A stretch of 64,000 bases of DNA, from assembly GCF_039134705.1 (NCBI RefSeq), contig NZ_CP146256.1, positions 1,736,001-1,800,000 of the forward strand, given 5' to 3'. The notes beneath the pieces were generated by a model. The model saw only the letters and a list, made by a program, of their open reading frames with translations, made no database searches and was not told where the DNA came from. The first letter of the stretch is position 1. Each line of letters opens with the position of its first letter. A program made the translations under genes and the position numbers. The DNA is from Kineothrix sp. IPX-CK (lineage in GTDB: Bacteria > Bacillota > Clostridia > Lachnospirales > Lachnospiraceae). Positions 8,427 to 17,198 of this stretch are shown here, piece after piece.

Positions 8427-10406
8427 TTATTTTATTTTGAATTCAGTTTCTTGTTTTCCGGCAAAAGCGATATAGCCGTCTTCTATCAGATACGAAGTCA
8501 TAGTATCGTTCATGAATAGTGAGGAATCTATAAGCGCGCCGTATTGATTATATATAAAATAGCTGCCTTCTCCCGATATCTCAATGGAGGTGTATGTCCC
8601 GGCAATCGATCCGGCAATGCGATACCATTGGGTAAAGCCACCTGTTTGAATTGTGTAAGTTTGATTTAATTTAAGATCAGATAGATATTCTTCTCCTACA
8701 TATTGAAATCCGCTGGTAGCTGATAGATACTCTATCTTATCCTTTGGAGTAATATTTATATCTACGATATCGCGTTTCTTTCCAACGTTTGAGAGGGAAT
8801 CTTTACCGGTTATAGCGTAAAGTGATCCGTTTATCACAAAATAATTCTCGTTGTTATCTAAAATTTCCCCCTCAATATATGGCTGTGATATATAACTTGC
8901 ACTGGCGTAATGCTCGTCAAGAAGAAAATATTTTTTGTTACTTCTGCTTTTCCAGGCTGTTTTGGCTTGACCGGCAGCCTGAAAGTCATCAAGCTTAGTA
9001 GCGAGCGTCAAACTGGAAAAGTCTGTGGATACACCGAAATACTTTGCGTAATATTCTGCTTGTACTGCATACGTATCACCGTTTTTGATAAGGCGGAACC
9101 CTTCCGTTATGTAACGCTGGGAGGCGGGCATAATAGTATTTAATATGTTATCATCCTTGCAGACAAAATAACCGGAATCCAGGTAAGTTAATTCAAAACT
9201 CTTTTTTATTTTATTGTTAGATAAGGCTGGAGTGGAATATAAGGTTAAATACATCTTGTTATTTTTATAGTCAAGGGCAAAGGAAGCGGTACCATTGTAT
9301 AAACCTGTAAATTCAAGATATTCATCAGGGATGGCAGCGGCTTCTCCTGAGAATGAGGTTTCCTGTGCGGATTCTTGGAGGTCAATGGTTGAGTTTAATG
9401 CACTTAACAGTAATTCATTCGATAAAAGTGAAGCATAAGCGCTGCTTCCCCCTGAGGATACAACAGCAGCGGACATGTTGTAATCAGGAAGGACGGTAAG
9501 CATTGCGTGGTAATTATCCGTATCGCCGCCTTTTTTTACTGCTTTAATATCGTATGTGTTAAATGGATATGCATTTACCTCATCCCATCCAAGACCATAA
9601 TTGCCATCATAAATGTGAGGACCGGCGGCCTGTTCCTTTATTGATTCCGCTACACTGGCACCGCTTAGTATGGAATGGTGATCTTTCATAAATATAGTCG
9701 AGAAAGTACATAAGTCTGCTGCAGTTGAGAGGATTCCTCCGTCACCGAGAGTTGTTGTCATTACAGTCGGCATAAGCCGATTATTTTTGTAGGTATCGGC
9801 TATATCGGACTTGTCAAGATCAGAATGCATGGTTATGGTATCATTGGCACCCAAAGGGTCCATTATATGCCTGGTAATGTAATCCGTATACGAAAGACCG
9901 CTTACTGCCTCGATAATAAGCTCTGCCAATTGAAAAGAGTCATTACTGTATACTGAGTACTCGCCGGGATCGGCCTTTAAGCGCTGAGTGCTTAGATGTT
10001 CGAGAATACGATCGTGATTGGAATTGTCAATGCAGCCGTATAAATCGGAATTCGAATATAAAGACCCAAGAAGACCGGAAGAATGATTAAGCAGCATGCG
10101 GACGGTGATTTTTTTATAGCGTTCATCCGGCATCGTAAATTGCGGAAGGTATCCCGATACGGGAGAGTCTAATTCAATAAGTCCCTGGTCCGCCAGCTTT
10201 AAAATTGCGGTTGCAGTAACTGTTTTGCTGATAGAACCTATACCGTATATTTTATTTTCCGCAGTAAGAAGAGCTTCAGGAGCCGTAGGTTCCGTTGCGG
10301 GAGCGTTATCCTTGCTGTTCTGGGCGGATGATGGAATAGACAGCAGCATAAAACCAATAAGAAGAGAAAAAAGGCTTATAAAGGCTTGTAAATATAGTTT
10401 TTTCAT
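8427..10406 (-). CDS. Secreted serine hydrolase, beta-lactamase/penicillin-binding fold
   Basis: The 659-residue protein starts with a signal peptide (about residues 1-28). Its catalytic domain has SxxK as Ser58-Ile-Ser-Lys61, a tyrosine motif YSNDSFQL, and a third motif region KKGGDTDNYHAML. SxxK lies unusually close to the N-terminus, so the first strand-helix part of the class C fold is short. Residues beyond about 350 look like an extra beta-rich domain. Such proteins act outside the membrane on peptides or peptidoglycan. It lies 15 bases after the permease gene on the same strand, forming an operon with the ABC transporter, so it may process or degrade the transported molecule (inference). 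Confidence 0.85.
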   Translation of the reverse strand: MKKLYLQAFISLFSLLIGFMLLSIPSSAQNSKDNAPATEPTAPEALLTAENKIYGIGSISKTVTATAILKLADQGLIELDSPVSGYLPQFTMPDERYKKITVRMLLNHSSGLLGSLYSNSDLYGCIDNSNHDRILEHLSTQRLKADPGEYSVYSNDSFQLAELIIEAVSGLSYTDYITRHIMDPLGANDTITMHSDLDKSDIADTYKNNRLMPTVMTTTLGDGGILSTAADLCTFSTIFMKDHHSILSGASVAESIKEQAAGPHIYDGNYGLGWDEVNAYPFNTYDIKAVKKGGDTDNYHAMLTVLPDYNMSAAVVSSGGSSAYASLLSNELLLSALNSTIDLQESAQETSFSGEAAAIPDEYLEFTGLYNGTASFALDYKNNKMYLTLYSTPALSNNKIKKSFELTYLDSGYFVCKDDNILNTIMPASQRYITEGFRLIKNGDTYAVQAEYYAKYFGVSTDFSSLTLATKLDDFQAAGQAKTAWKSRSNKKYFLLDEHYASASYISQPYIEGEILDNNENYFVINGSLYAITGKDSLSNVGKKRDIVDINITPKDKIEYLSATSGFQYVGEEYLSDLKLNQTYTIQTGGFTQWYRIAGSIAGTYTSIEISGEGSYFIYNQYGALIDSSLFMNDTMTSYLIEDGYIAFAGKQETEFKIK

Positions 10407-10421
10407 AAATAGTTTCTCCTT

Positions 10422-12929
10422 CTAATTTTCAATCAGCTCATAAGCAGAGATCCGTTTAATTCTTGAGGTAAGTAAATAGGACATCATATATGTAAATACG
10501 ATTATGATTATGGCAGCGGATAGTAATGTGATGATTGAGGGAGATTCATATTGGAAGCCGCGCCAGCCTATAAGAGAAAATAGTTTTGTTACAAAAGGCA
10601 ATGTTGTTCCATAAGCAATAGAGGAGCCCAGGGAAGCACCAACAATAGCAGAAGGCAGCAGGCAAAAGGTAAGCTGCTTTCTTAATTCGCCGGTGGTAAA
10701 ACCTAAAGATTTCAATATACCAAACTCGAGCTTTTTGATATTCACAGTCTGTTTTACCATAATAGAAAGTACAACAAAGATAATGATCAATGTAATTACC
10801 AGGATGAAAGTTGCCAGGAGTCCAAATGCCAGTTTAAAAATATTAAGATAACCTGCCAGCAAAGTGGCATTTGAGTACACGTCCTTAATGGGATAAGCAG
10901 CGGTACCGCTGCTTAAGACCGTATTGCCGTCTATATTCAATGCGTATTCCATGCTGTTAATATTATAATTTTGTTTTAGTCGGATCATTTTTGAATCGAT
11001 CGTATTTTTTATTGAAGAATATTTATTATTGGTGTCATTAAGCATGTTTCCGGATAAAAGCTGACTCTGGGTGTATCCGAATTTGTTAAATATAAAATCG
11101 GCGAACTGTTCATAGGTATAGCCTTTATCGAGATAAGCACATATTGTGCTGGGAGCATAGGCGGCATATAGCCGCTTAAAGCCATCCTCGGTTAAAAAAG
11201 TATTATAAGACATGGTTGAGGAGGTAATACCTGAGATGATATAGTCTGCTTTAATGCCGATGGAATTTAACGTTATGACATCTCCAATGCTTTTGTTTAA
11301 CAAATTTGCGACGTAAATGGAAAGGGCAATTTCATTATCATTAACAGGAAAACTTCCGTCAGCAATTTTAATGGATTCCAGATTTTCAAAATTATCAAAG
11401 ACACGTGCGTTGTAGGATGTATTGTTAATTGTTACGCCTTCAAAACCTATTCTTATAATTTTTTTAATATTTTCATTACTGTTTATAATCCGGGAAATTT
11501 CTTCTATGTCCGCATGATTATCGAGTGTAATATTGGCTTCTGTTAATTCGCTGTCAAGTATATTTTTTATAAAAGTATCATTGATTCCGAAGCCTTCAAA
11601 CAGTATGAAGCCAAAGCATAATGTAAAGCTTACGATAGCAATGATTATACAGATAGATATATTCTGTTTTTTAAACATAATCAAATGTTTCAAACAGAGT
11701 ATCCGATGAATGGAACCTTTTGCGTGTTCTAGCTCTACAGCATTTGTTTTAATATTGTGAGATAGAAGCCCACCTCGGAGTATAACGGCAACAGGCATTT
11801 TTTTTACTCCCGTGGTGGAAAGATAAACGACTAGGCCAATCAATAGCGTGATAATCAGGATTATCATCATGTCCAAACTTATGTGACTAGTATTTTTAAT
11901 AGATACACCAGTGATTAATATAAGTATTCTATGATATAACGGCGCACAGGCATAGGAAAACAAGGTTCCTATGATGCTGCTGATAAAACAGATGATCATG
12001 TATTCGAAGACATGGCCTAAGGCAATTTGCCTGCTTGTGTAGCCTAATGCTTTCAAAGTGCCGATTATGGTAAGGTTCTCATTAATACCGGATTTGATTC
12101 TATAAATTGCCATAATAAGAGCAACCATAAAAATCACTCCTGAAAATGTAATAATAATGGTCGAAATAATAGAAGCGAATAAGGTAAATGCGGCTGAAAA
12201 ATCAGTGCGGGAGGCCGCCATTTCTATACATTGGGTATTTCTGGTATATGCTGAAGCATAGTCAACCAGTTGAGATTCGTAACGCAGAGCATTATTATCA
12301 TCCACTGTGAAGTTCAGCAATGTTTTAGTTCCAAAATTAAAAGATAACTCATGGAAAACATCAGCCGTAGCAACAATTCTTGTTTGCAAAAGATTGGTAG
12401 CAGCGCCAAACTCCGATACATTACAAAAGCCTAGTATTTCATATGTATATTCGTGTTCAGATGAATCTCTTAATATGAAGGAGGAACCGATTTTATAACC
12501 AAGAGCCTGAAAAGCGATAGGTAAGTATAGCCCGCTTTTATTTTCCTGGGGATCCCAAATATCGATCCGGGAAATAGAACGTTCTGTATTTATATTTTGA
12601 ATGAACAAGGATGCGGGACTGGGGCTGCTGGTATTAGGTGAGTAGTATTTACCGGAAAATGAGATGATATCTTCGGCATTTACGCCGGTAACATGTTCTT
12701 TTGCTTCCAGAAAGATTGCAAAATCTTCATAATACATATTGGCTGAAAAAAGAATATAGCAATCAGTTCCATTTAACTTCTCGCTTTGAGACTCAAAAGA
12801 GGAGTTAACTTCTCCGGTTGATAGTACCATGTTAAAAAAGCAGGATGCGATCATCACGATAATGGCGAATGAAATGACACCACTATGCCTTCGTTTCAAA
12901 TTTGTAAGTGCTAAATGTAATGAAATCAT
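10422..12929 (-). CDS. ABC transporter permease, FtsX family
   Basis: This 835-residue protein has an N-terminal membrane segment, a large extracytoplasmic domain, three clustered membrane segments around residues 250-380, a second single segment near 420-440, another outer domain and three more segments at the end. That duplicated layout with FtsX domains (LKALGYTSRQIALGHVFEYM in the first half, KSLGFTTGELRKQLTF in the second) is typical of peptide, antibiotic or lipoprotein exporters. The ATPase gene is 13 bases upstream in transcription. Adjacent genes for a two-component system and serine hydrolase suggest envelope-stress or antimicrobial-peptide handling (inference). Confidence 0.9.
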   Translation of the reverse strand: MISLHLALTNLKRRHSGVISFAIIVMIASCFFNMVLSTGEVNSSFESQSEKLNGTDCYILFSANMYYEDFAIFLEAKEHVTGVNAEDIISFSGKYYSPNTSSPSPASLFIQNINTERSISRIDIWDPQENKSGLYLPIAFQALGYKIGSSFILRDSSEHEYTYEILGFCNVSEFGAATNLLQTRIVATADVFHELSFNFGTKTLLNFTVDDNNALRYESQLVDYASAYTRNTQCIEMAASRTDFSAAFTLFASIISTIIITFSGVIFMVALIMAIYRIKSGINENLTIIGTLKALGYTSRQIALGHVFEYMIICFISSIIGTLFSYACAPLYHRILILITGVSIKNTSHISLDMMIILIITLLIGLVVYLSTTGVKKMPVAVILRGGLLSHNIKTNAVELEHAKGSIHRILCLKHLIMFKKQNISICIIIAIVSFTLCFGFILFEGFGINDTFIKNILDSELTEANITLDNHADIEEISRIINSNENIKKIIRIGFEGVTINNTSYNARVFDNFENLESIKIADGSFPVNDNEIALSIYVANLLNKSIGDVITLNSIGIKADYIISGITSSTMSYNTFLTEDGFKRLYAAYAPSTICAYLDKGYTYEQFADFIFNKFGYTQSQLLSGNMLNDTNNKYSSIKNTIDSKMIRLKQNYNINSMEYALNIDGNTVLSSGTAAYPIKDVYSNATLLAGYLNIFKLAFGLLATFILVITLIIIFVVLSIMVKQTVNIKKLEFGILKSLGFTTGELRKQLTFCLLPSAIVGASLGSSIAYGTTLPFVTKLFSLIGWRGFQYESPSIITLLSAAIIIIVFTYMMSYLLTSRIKRISAYELIEN

Positions 12930-12942
12930 TAAAGCTTCTCCT

Positions 12943-13704
12943 TTACCAATTGTTCTCCTGAAGGAAATCCCGGGCTTTCTTAAAGCGATCTTCCATATCC
13001 GCCTCCGAATATTTATTCAGATGAAGTTCTCCGCATACCTTACCATCCATCAGGTAAATGATACGGTCAGCCCTGATGGCAGCTTTTATATCGTGTGTTA
13101 CCATTACAATACTCTGGCCGTTTTGATTTACTTTTGTCAGAATATCCAGGACATCTTTGCCCGAGGAAGAATTGAGTGCTCCGGTAGGTTCATCCGCAAA
13201 TAGGATGTCGGGCTCATTGATTAAAGAGCGGATAAGAGCGGCACGCTGCCTTTCGCCGCCGGATAATTGGGTAGGAAATTTACTCCATATTTCTTCTGTT
13301 AATCCAACCTGAAGAAAAAGCTCCTTCGCACGTTTGATAATTGCGGGCTTGTTATTGTTTACAAGATATCCGGCAGTGAGAACATTATCCAAAATGCTCA
13401 TATTTTCCAGAAGATAGATGTTTTGAAATACAAATCCGCAATGTTTTTTTCTGAAGTTAGCTAGCTCATCGCTGCTAAACTTCTGGATTTCAGTACCTTG
13501 AAAAATAATCTTGCCAAGGGTAGGAGTGTCCATCCCGGATAATGCGTATAAAAGAGTAGTCTTACCTGAGCCTGAGCTTCCCATTATAATGGTAAAATCA
13601 CCTTCATAAATATCGATATCTAAATTACAGAGGACATGCTGCTGTTGCCCATCCGATGAAAACGTCTTACATAATTGTTTGGTTTGTAAAAGTAATCTAT
13701 TCAT
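12943..13704 (-). CDS. ABC transporter ATP-binding protein
   Basis: The 253-residue ATPase of the LolD/MacB/SalX type carries Walker A GSSGSGKTT (42-50), signature LSGGERQ (147-153), Walker B ILFADEP with Asp171-Glu172 and the switch His204 in MVTHD. It energises the FtsX-type permease encoded next to it. It is the first gene of a three-gene minus strand operon (ATPase, permease, serine hydrolase). Confidence 0.95.
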   Translation of the reverse strand: MNRLLLQTKQLCKTFSSDGQQQHVLCNLDIDIYEGDFTIIMGSSGSGKTTLLYALSGMDTPTLGKIIFQGTEIQKFSSDELANFRKKHCGFVFQNIYLLENMSILDNVLTAGYLVNNNKPAIIKRAKELFLQVGLTEEIWSKFPTQLSGGERQRAALIRSLINEPDILFADEPTGALNSSSGKDVLDILTKVNQNGQSIVMVTHDIKAAIRADRIIYLMDGKVCGELHLNKYSEADMEDRFKKARDFLQENNW

Positions 13705-13824
13705 ATATTGTTCCTTTCATATTTCTTCTAGTATCAATATAACAAATAAAATAGGAATAATCTTTTCCGGCAATTAAACAAATCCTTGTCAAATTCTTAA
13801 TCATTGTTTTTCATATAGAAGCAA

Positions 13825-13939
13825 GAACAAAAGTGTGCTTCGCGCACTCCCGCAGTCAAATACCTTAACAGTACAACTTTTGTTCCGCGCTCATAGCTGC
13901 GCATCCATTTTTATGTAATAGGAGAACTTTCCTATTACA
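13825..13939. repeat. Intergenic cluster of inverted repeats, no gene
   Basis: The 272-base gap between the ABC ATPase and the decayed cold-shock gene contains no ORF. It holds GAACAAAAGT (13825-13834) with its perfect complement ACTTTTGTTC (13876-13885), a nested GTGTGC/GCGCAC imperfect pair, and a perfect hairpin TGTAATAGG/CCTATTACA (13914-13939). It may be a copy of a dispersed intergenic repeat or a structured RNA. Confidence 0.45.
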
Positions 13940-13942
13940 CTA

Positions 13943-13973
13943 AAAAAGACCACTTATAAAGTGATCTTTTCAA
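13943..13973 (-). terminator. Terminator of the cold-shock pseudogene
   Basis: On the minus strand AAAAGATCACTT and AAGTGGTCTTTT (one mismatch) form a stem with a T-rich tail, a few bases after the stop of the cold-shock ORF. Confidence 0.7.
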
Positions 13974-13976
13974 ATA

Positions 13977-14162
13977 CTACTTATGCAAGGCTAACATCGA
14001 TTGCTTGTAGTCCATGAGTACTTTTTGCAACATCAAATCAAATATTACAGATTGACCTTCGTCTATTGTTTTATATTGTACGAAGTCATTATCATCCTGA
14101 ACGTCCGAGATGAAACCAGCACCTTTTTGCGAGTCAAGCCATTTTGCCGTACTATTATTCAT
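13977..14162 (-). pseudogene. Decayed cold-shock domain protein (Csp-like)
   Basis: The first 45 residues of the 61-residue ORF align with bacterial Csp proteins: TAKWLDSQKGAGFISD, then DFVQY and TIDEGQSVIFD. RNP1 is altered (KGFGFI to KGAGFI) and roughly eight residues between RNP2 and the KT-EEGQ block are missing. A 5-bp tandem duplication (ATCAA twice, + strand 14032-14041) shifts the frame; reading the other frame restores a normal Csp ending, HGLQAIDVSLA, with a stop at 13981-13983. The gene keeps a strong GGAGG site, a promoter with a ~120-base leader and a terminator, so it was recently functional. It may still be transcribed, but a working cold-shock fold is unlikely. Confidence 0.75.
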
Positions 14163-14289
14163 GAAAGATACCTCCTTAAAAATTAATCATATTTTATAAA
14201 ATCAAAAAAATCACATACCTTTCATAAATCATCACAATAATGACTTACAAAAAATATGTGAAATCAAAACCTCATTAGAATATTTTTGT

Positions 14290-14318
14290 ATTATAGCACA
14301 GAAAAAAATAGAAAGCAA
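14290..14318 (-). promoter_or_regulatory. Promoter of the cold-shock pseudogene
   Basis: On the minus strand TTGCTT (14318-14313) and TATAAT (14295-14290) are 17 bases apart. The implied leader of about 120 nt is A/T-rich and long, as in cold-shock mRNAs. The rest of the 292-base gap up to the phosphoesterase shows nothing else recognisable. Confidence 0.6.
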
Positions 14319-14454
14319 GAAAAAAATTATAATATATCAAAATTAATTAAAAAAAACAGAGGATTATAGATGACCACGAATGATATGTTATGACATTGTG
14401 AAAAATAAGTATGACCTTGCAATCGATGGTAATAAAATAAAGAAAGAGGAGCAT

Positions 14455-14946
14455 ATGAAACATATTGCAATTCTGGCCGATACTCATGGCCTGCTACTCG
14501 AACATGTCATGGCTGAGCTGGCTGCAGCTGATTGTGTCATCCACGCCGGAGATATCAACACGCCATATGTTATCGAGTCTATAAGACAGCTCGGAAAGAC
14601 CTATGCGGTGCGCGGTAACAACGACGGGGACTGGGCGGAAGCTCTGCCTAAGAGCATTACTGTCACTATTGAAGGAGTGAGATTCTTTATTGTTCATAAC
14701 AAGAAGGATATTCCCCAATATTTGGCAAATGTGGACGTGGTAATCTATGGACATTCCCATAAATATTCCGCAGAAGTTACTGACGAAGTGCTGCTTCTTA
14801 ATCCGGGAAGCTGCGGTAAACGACGTTTTAATCTGGAGCTCACCATGTGCCGCATGATTGTAGACGCAGGCCATTATAAGTACGAAAAAGTGATGATACC
14901 CTGTGGCAATCCCAAAGACCGATTATCGGATACAAAACAGGATTGA
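14455..14946 (+). CDS. YfcE/MJ0936-type metallophosphoesterase
   Basis: The 163-residue protein carries all calcineurin-like metal motifs: Asp9 and His11 in ADTHG, Asp33 in HAGDI, Asn55 in RGNND, His81, and His100/His102 in YGHSH, followed by NPGSCGKRR. These small enzymes hydrolyse phosphodiesters; their physiological substrates are poorly known. I chose ATG 455 bases past 14000 (14455) because GAGGAG lies just upstream; an in-frame start at 14380 lacks a site. It stands alone, with a hairpin downstream. Confidence 0.9.
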   Translation: MKHIAILADTHGLLLEHVMAELAAADCVIHAGDINTPYVIESIRQLGKTYAVRGNNDGDWAEALPKSITVTIEGVRFFIVHNKKDIPQYLANVDVVIYGHSHKYSAEVTDEVLLLNPGSCGKRRFNLELTMCRMIVDAGHYKYEKVMIPCGNPKDRLSDTKQD

Positions 14947-15022
14947 GTAATTCGTCTGCTGAGCAGCCTGGACAAGGTTGGAAAGACATTGTCATAAATT
15001 TTTTAATAAGAATAACAGTTTT

Positions 15023-15078
15023 TCTAGTATAAATAAACATAGAAAAAAATAATAGTATTTGCTATTATTTTTACTAGA
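15023..15078. terminator. Nested A/T-rich hairpin
   Basis: AAAAATAATAG and CTATTATTTTT flank a 6-base loop and are enclosed by TCTAGTA (15023-15029) and TACTAGA (15072-15078). It lies between the phosphoesterase and the 49-residue ORF and probably terminates the former. Confidence 0.55.
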
Positions 15079-15109
15079 GGGGAAAATAAACTTATGATGA
15101 GGGTAGTAT

Positions 15110-15259
15110 ATGAAAATAACAATAGTCAGAATCGAAAATAGAATAGTAACATGCTCAATTGATAAAGAACCATGTTCTTTCATTGATATCGCACGCAGAT
15201 GGTTCGCGGAAGACATCCAGGAAGGTGACACGATAGAAATAAATATAGTTGATAACTAA
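15110..15259 (+). CDS. Small DUF3006-like protein, 49 residues
   Basis: An ATG with GAGGG six bases upstream opens a 49-residue frame beginning MKITIVRIENRIVTC and ending DIQEGDTIEINIVDN. The pattern, a first strand with an R-E/F motif and a closing 'EGD-hydrophobic' strand, resembles DUF3006 proteins, small beta-barrels of unknown role. It is shorter than many members. Its stop overlaps the stop region of the convergent MATE gene by four bases. The family assignment is tentative; that it is a real gene is supported by the RBS and protein-like composition. Confidence 0.55.
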   Translation: MKITIVRIENRIVTCSIDKEPCSFIDIARRWFAEDIQEGDTIEINIVDN

Positions 15260-16584
15260 AATGTTTTCCATTTTCCGGTGCGGTACTGCGAGTAAGAGAT
15301 TGCTAAGTTGGTCATCCAACCAATGGGAACAGCATACCACACCATTGAAATACCAAAATGTGGAGACATAGTAAGTGCAATAATGACCCGGAGTGATAAG
15401 TTTGCCAAATTTGCAATGGTAAACATTTTCATGTCGGCAGCTCCTCGAAGCAGTCCATCGGTACTCATCTTTAATCCCAATAAGATGTAAAAGAAACCCA
15501 TAAAGCGCAAATAGCCGGTTCCGGTCTGAAATGCCAGATGGGTTCCGCCGCTTCCCAGAAATAATCCGACAATGGGCGTATGGAAGTTTTCCAGTATGAT
15601 GCAGATAACAACAGCAAATAATAGGATATATCCGTTTACCACATGATATCCTTTTCTAACACGATCCTGTTTTCCGGCGCCCAGATTCTGTGCAGTGTAG
15701 GACGACATGGCATTTCCTATGGCTGCCATAGGAACAATGCAAATACTTTCCACCCTCATAGCGGAGGAAAATCCAGCCAGTACTTCACTGCCGAAACTGT
15801 TTACCACCGATTGAACCAAAAGCATACCGATAGCTACAGTCGATTGCTGCAGAATGGATGGTAACGCTACCTTTGACATTTCAGTAAGGGCGGATGTGTC
15901 AAAAGCAGTTTCGAGATAGGAAGAGTATTTTTTGAATTCCTGAATCAGCAGAATAAAGGAAAGTACAACAGATACACCTTGCGCTATAAAGGTCGCCCAT
16001 GCAGCACCTTTTACGCCAAGCTCCATATAATATACCATAAAAACTGACAGTCCAATATTAAATAGAGAGGAGAAAATCAAAAGGTACAAAGGAATCCGAG
16101 ATTTACCAATGGCGTTAAATATAGCGGAAATTATATTATACATAAATAAAAATGGAAGTCCCCAGAAATAAATTGCAAGATAGTCAGAAGCCATATCGAG
16201 TATGTTTTCAGGGGTGTTTAAATAAATCATAAAGGTACGGCCAAAGATTAGTCCCAATGCAGCTAAGACAACGCTTAATAATAAAAATGATATCAGTGCC
16301 GTGGAAGCAGACTGTATCATTTTTTTATAATTCCCCGCTCCTAAATAATGACTTGTGATAACAGTAGCTCCCACGCCGCCTCCTATGGCAATACAAATAA
16401 ATACGTTGGTGAAAGAATAGGAAGCGCCAATTGCTGCAAGAGCATCCTCGCTTACAAAACGGCCGACAATGATTGAATCGGCCATAGTATAAAATTGCTG
16501 AAATAAATTACCTATGATCATAGGCAAGGTAAACAGAGCCAGTGCCCTGGCAGGTTTATTGTTGATTAGATATTCTTTGTCCAT
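15256..16584 (-). CDS. MATE-family efflux transporter (second copy)
   Basis: The 442-residue protein has about twelve membrane segments and clear MATE motifs: LPMIIGNLFQQFYTMADSII near the start, GGGVGATVITSHYLGAGNY, and the second-half YTAQNLGAGKQDRVRKGY. It belongs to the DinF/NorM-like branch common in Firmicutes. It starts 27 bases after an ArsR-type repressor gene on the same strand, so its expression is probably derepressed by that regulator's ligand. Confidence 0.92.
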   Translation of the reverse strand: MDKEYLINNKPARALALFTLPMIIGNLFQQFYTMADSIIVGRFVSEDALAAIGASYSFTNVFICIAIGGGVGATVITSHYLGAGNYKKMIQSASTALISFLLLSVVLAALGLIFGRTFMIYLNTPENILDMASDYLAIYFWGLPFLFMYNIISAIFNAIGKSRIPLYLLIFSSLFNIGLSVFMVYYMELGVKGAAWATFIAQGVSVVLSFILLIQEFKKYSSYLETAFDTSALTEMSKVALPSILQQSTVAIGMLLVQSVVNSFGSEVLAGFSSAMRVESICIVPMAAIGNAMSSYTAQNLGAGKQDRVRKGYHVVNGYILLFAVVICIILENFHTPIVGLFLGSGGTHLAFQTGTGYLRFMGFFYILLGLKMSTDGLLRGAADMKMFTIANLANLSLRVIIALTMSPHFGISMVWYAVPIGWMTNLAISYSQYRTGKWKTF

Positions 16585-16610
16585 TTTAGATTTCCTATTA
16601 TTGATTGTAT

Positions 16611-16937
16611 TTAATACTTTCTGTCACATTCGTATTCACATATACATTTCGTCGTAAGGGTTTCTTCTGTTTTGACAGAATTAATCTCTTTATTAAATTG
16701 TTCGAGTATTTGTTTCATGAAATCAATATTTACAAGATAATGCATATGATATCCCATTTTTGATCCTGTTATAATACCGGTTTTTTTTAGAATGTTCATT
16801 TGCTGAGAGACAGCAGGTTCGCTGATTGCAAGTTTTTTGGAAATCGCCCGGACGCAGTAATGACGTTCCATTAACAGACGAAGGATCTGATATCTGGTGG
16901 GGTCTGTGATTATATGCAATGTCTGGATAAAATCCAT
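16611..16937 (-). CDS. ArsR/SmtB-family repressor
   Basis: The 108-residue winged-helix protein has the ArsR layout: TDPTRYQILRLLMER, then AISKKLAISEPAVSQQMNIL as recognition helix-turn-helix and a GYHMHYLVN wing. The C-terminus is cysteine-rich (CICEYEC, residues 98-104), with a further Cys28, compatible with metal or thiol sensing. Start 16937 is chosen because GGAGG lies seven bases upstream on the minus strand; the 9-residue longer frame has no site. It precedes the MATE pump and has a perfect palindrome in its own promoter, so it probably represses the operon. Confidence 0.9.
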   Translation of the reverse strand: MDFIQTLHIITDPTRYQILRLLMERHYCVRAISKKLAISEPAVSQQMNILKKTGIITGSKMGYHMHYLVNIDFMKQILEQFNKEINSVKTEETLTTKCICEYECDRKY

Positions 16938-16966
16938 AGAACATCCTCCTTCTTCCATCTGCATAA

Positions 16967-16994
16967 GTTTAATTAAGGATTTCCTTAATTAAAC
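16967..16994. promoter_or_regulatory. Perfect operator palindrome for the ArsR-type repressor
   Basis: GTTTAATTAAGGA and TCCTTAATTAAAC are exact 13-base complements separated by two bases. The palindrome sits directly downstream of the -10 box of the arsR-MATE promoter, where binding would block transcription. Confidence 0.75.
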
Positions 16995-16996
16995 AT

Positions 16997-17025
16997 AGAA
17001 TAACTCTATTATTTGAGTTTGTCAA
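16997..17025 (-). promoter_or_regulatory. Promoter of the arsR-MATE operon
   Basis: On the minus strand TTGACA (17025-17020) and TATTCT (17002-16997) are separated by 17 bases, a near-consensus sigma-A promoter. A cre-like GGAAAGCGTTTCC lies upstream at 17030-17042 but may be chance. Confidence 0.75.
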
Positions 17026-17145
17026 GAAAGGAAAGCGTTTCCCGTGCGCATTTTATTACTTTCCACATTTTCAACTCATTCTTTGTAAATGTGCCCTTTG
17101 GTTGACTAATGATTCGAAGTTCCATATGTTAAATATCATGAATAT

Positions 17146-17192
17146 AAAAAGTCCTGGAATACCGTATAAATACGATAATCCAGGACTTTTTT
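17146..17192 (-). terminator. Terminator after tRNA-Trp
   Basis: AAAAAGTCCTGGA and TCCAGGACTTTTTT are complementary and enclose an inner TACCGTAT/ATACGATA stem. The element follows the minus strand tRNA directly and has T-runs on both sides. Confidence 0.85.
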
Positions 17193-17198
17193 AAAGAG

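Noticed and set aside
17030..17042. cre-like site GGAAAGCGTTTCC upstream of the arsR promoter
   Set aside because: It matches the catabolite-repression core only loosely and lies beside an efflux operon with no sugar link; left as a remark only.
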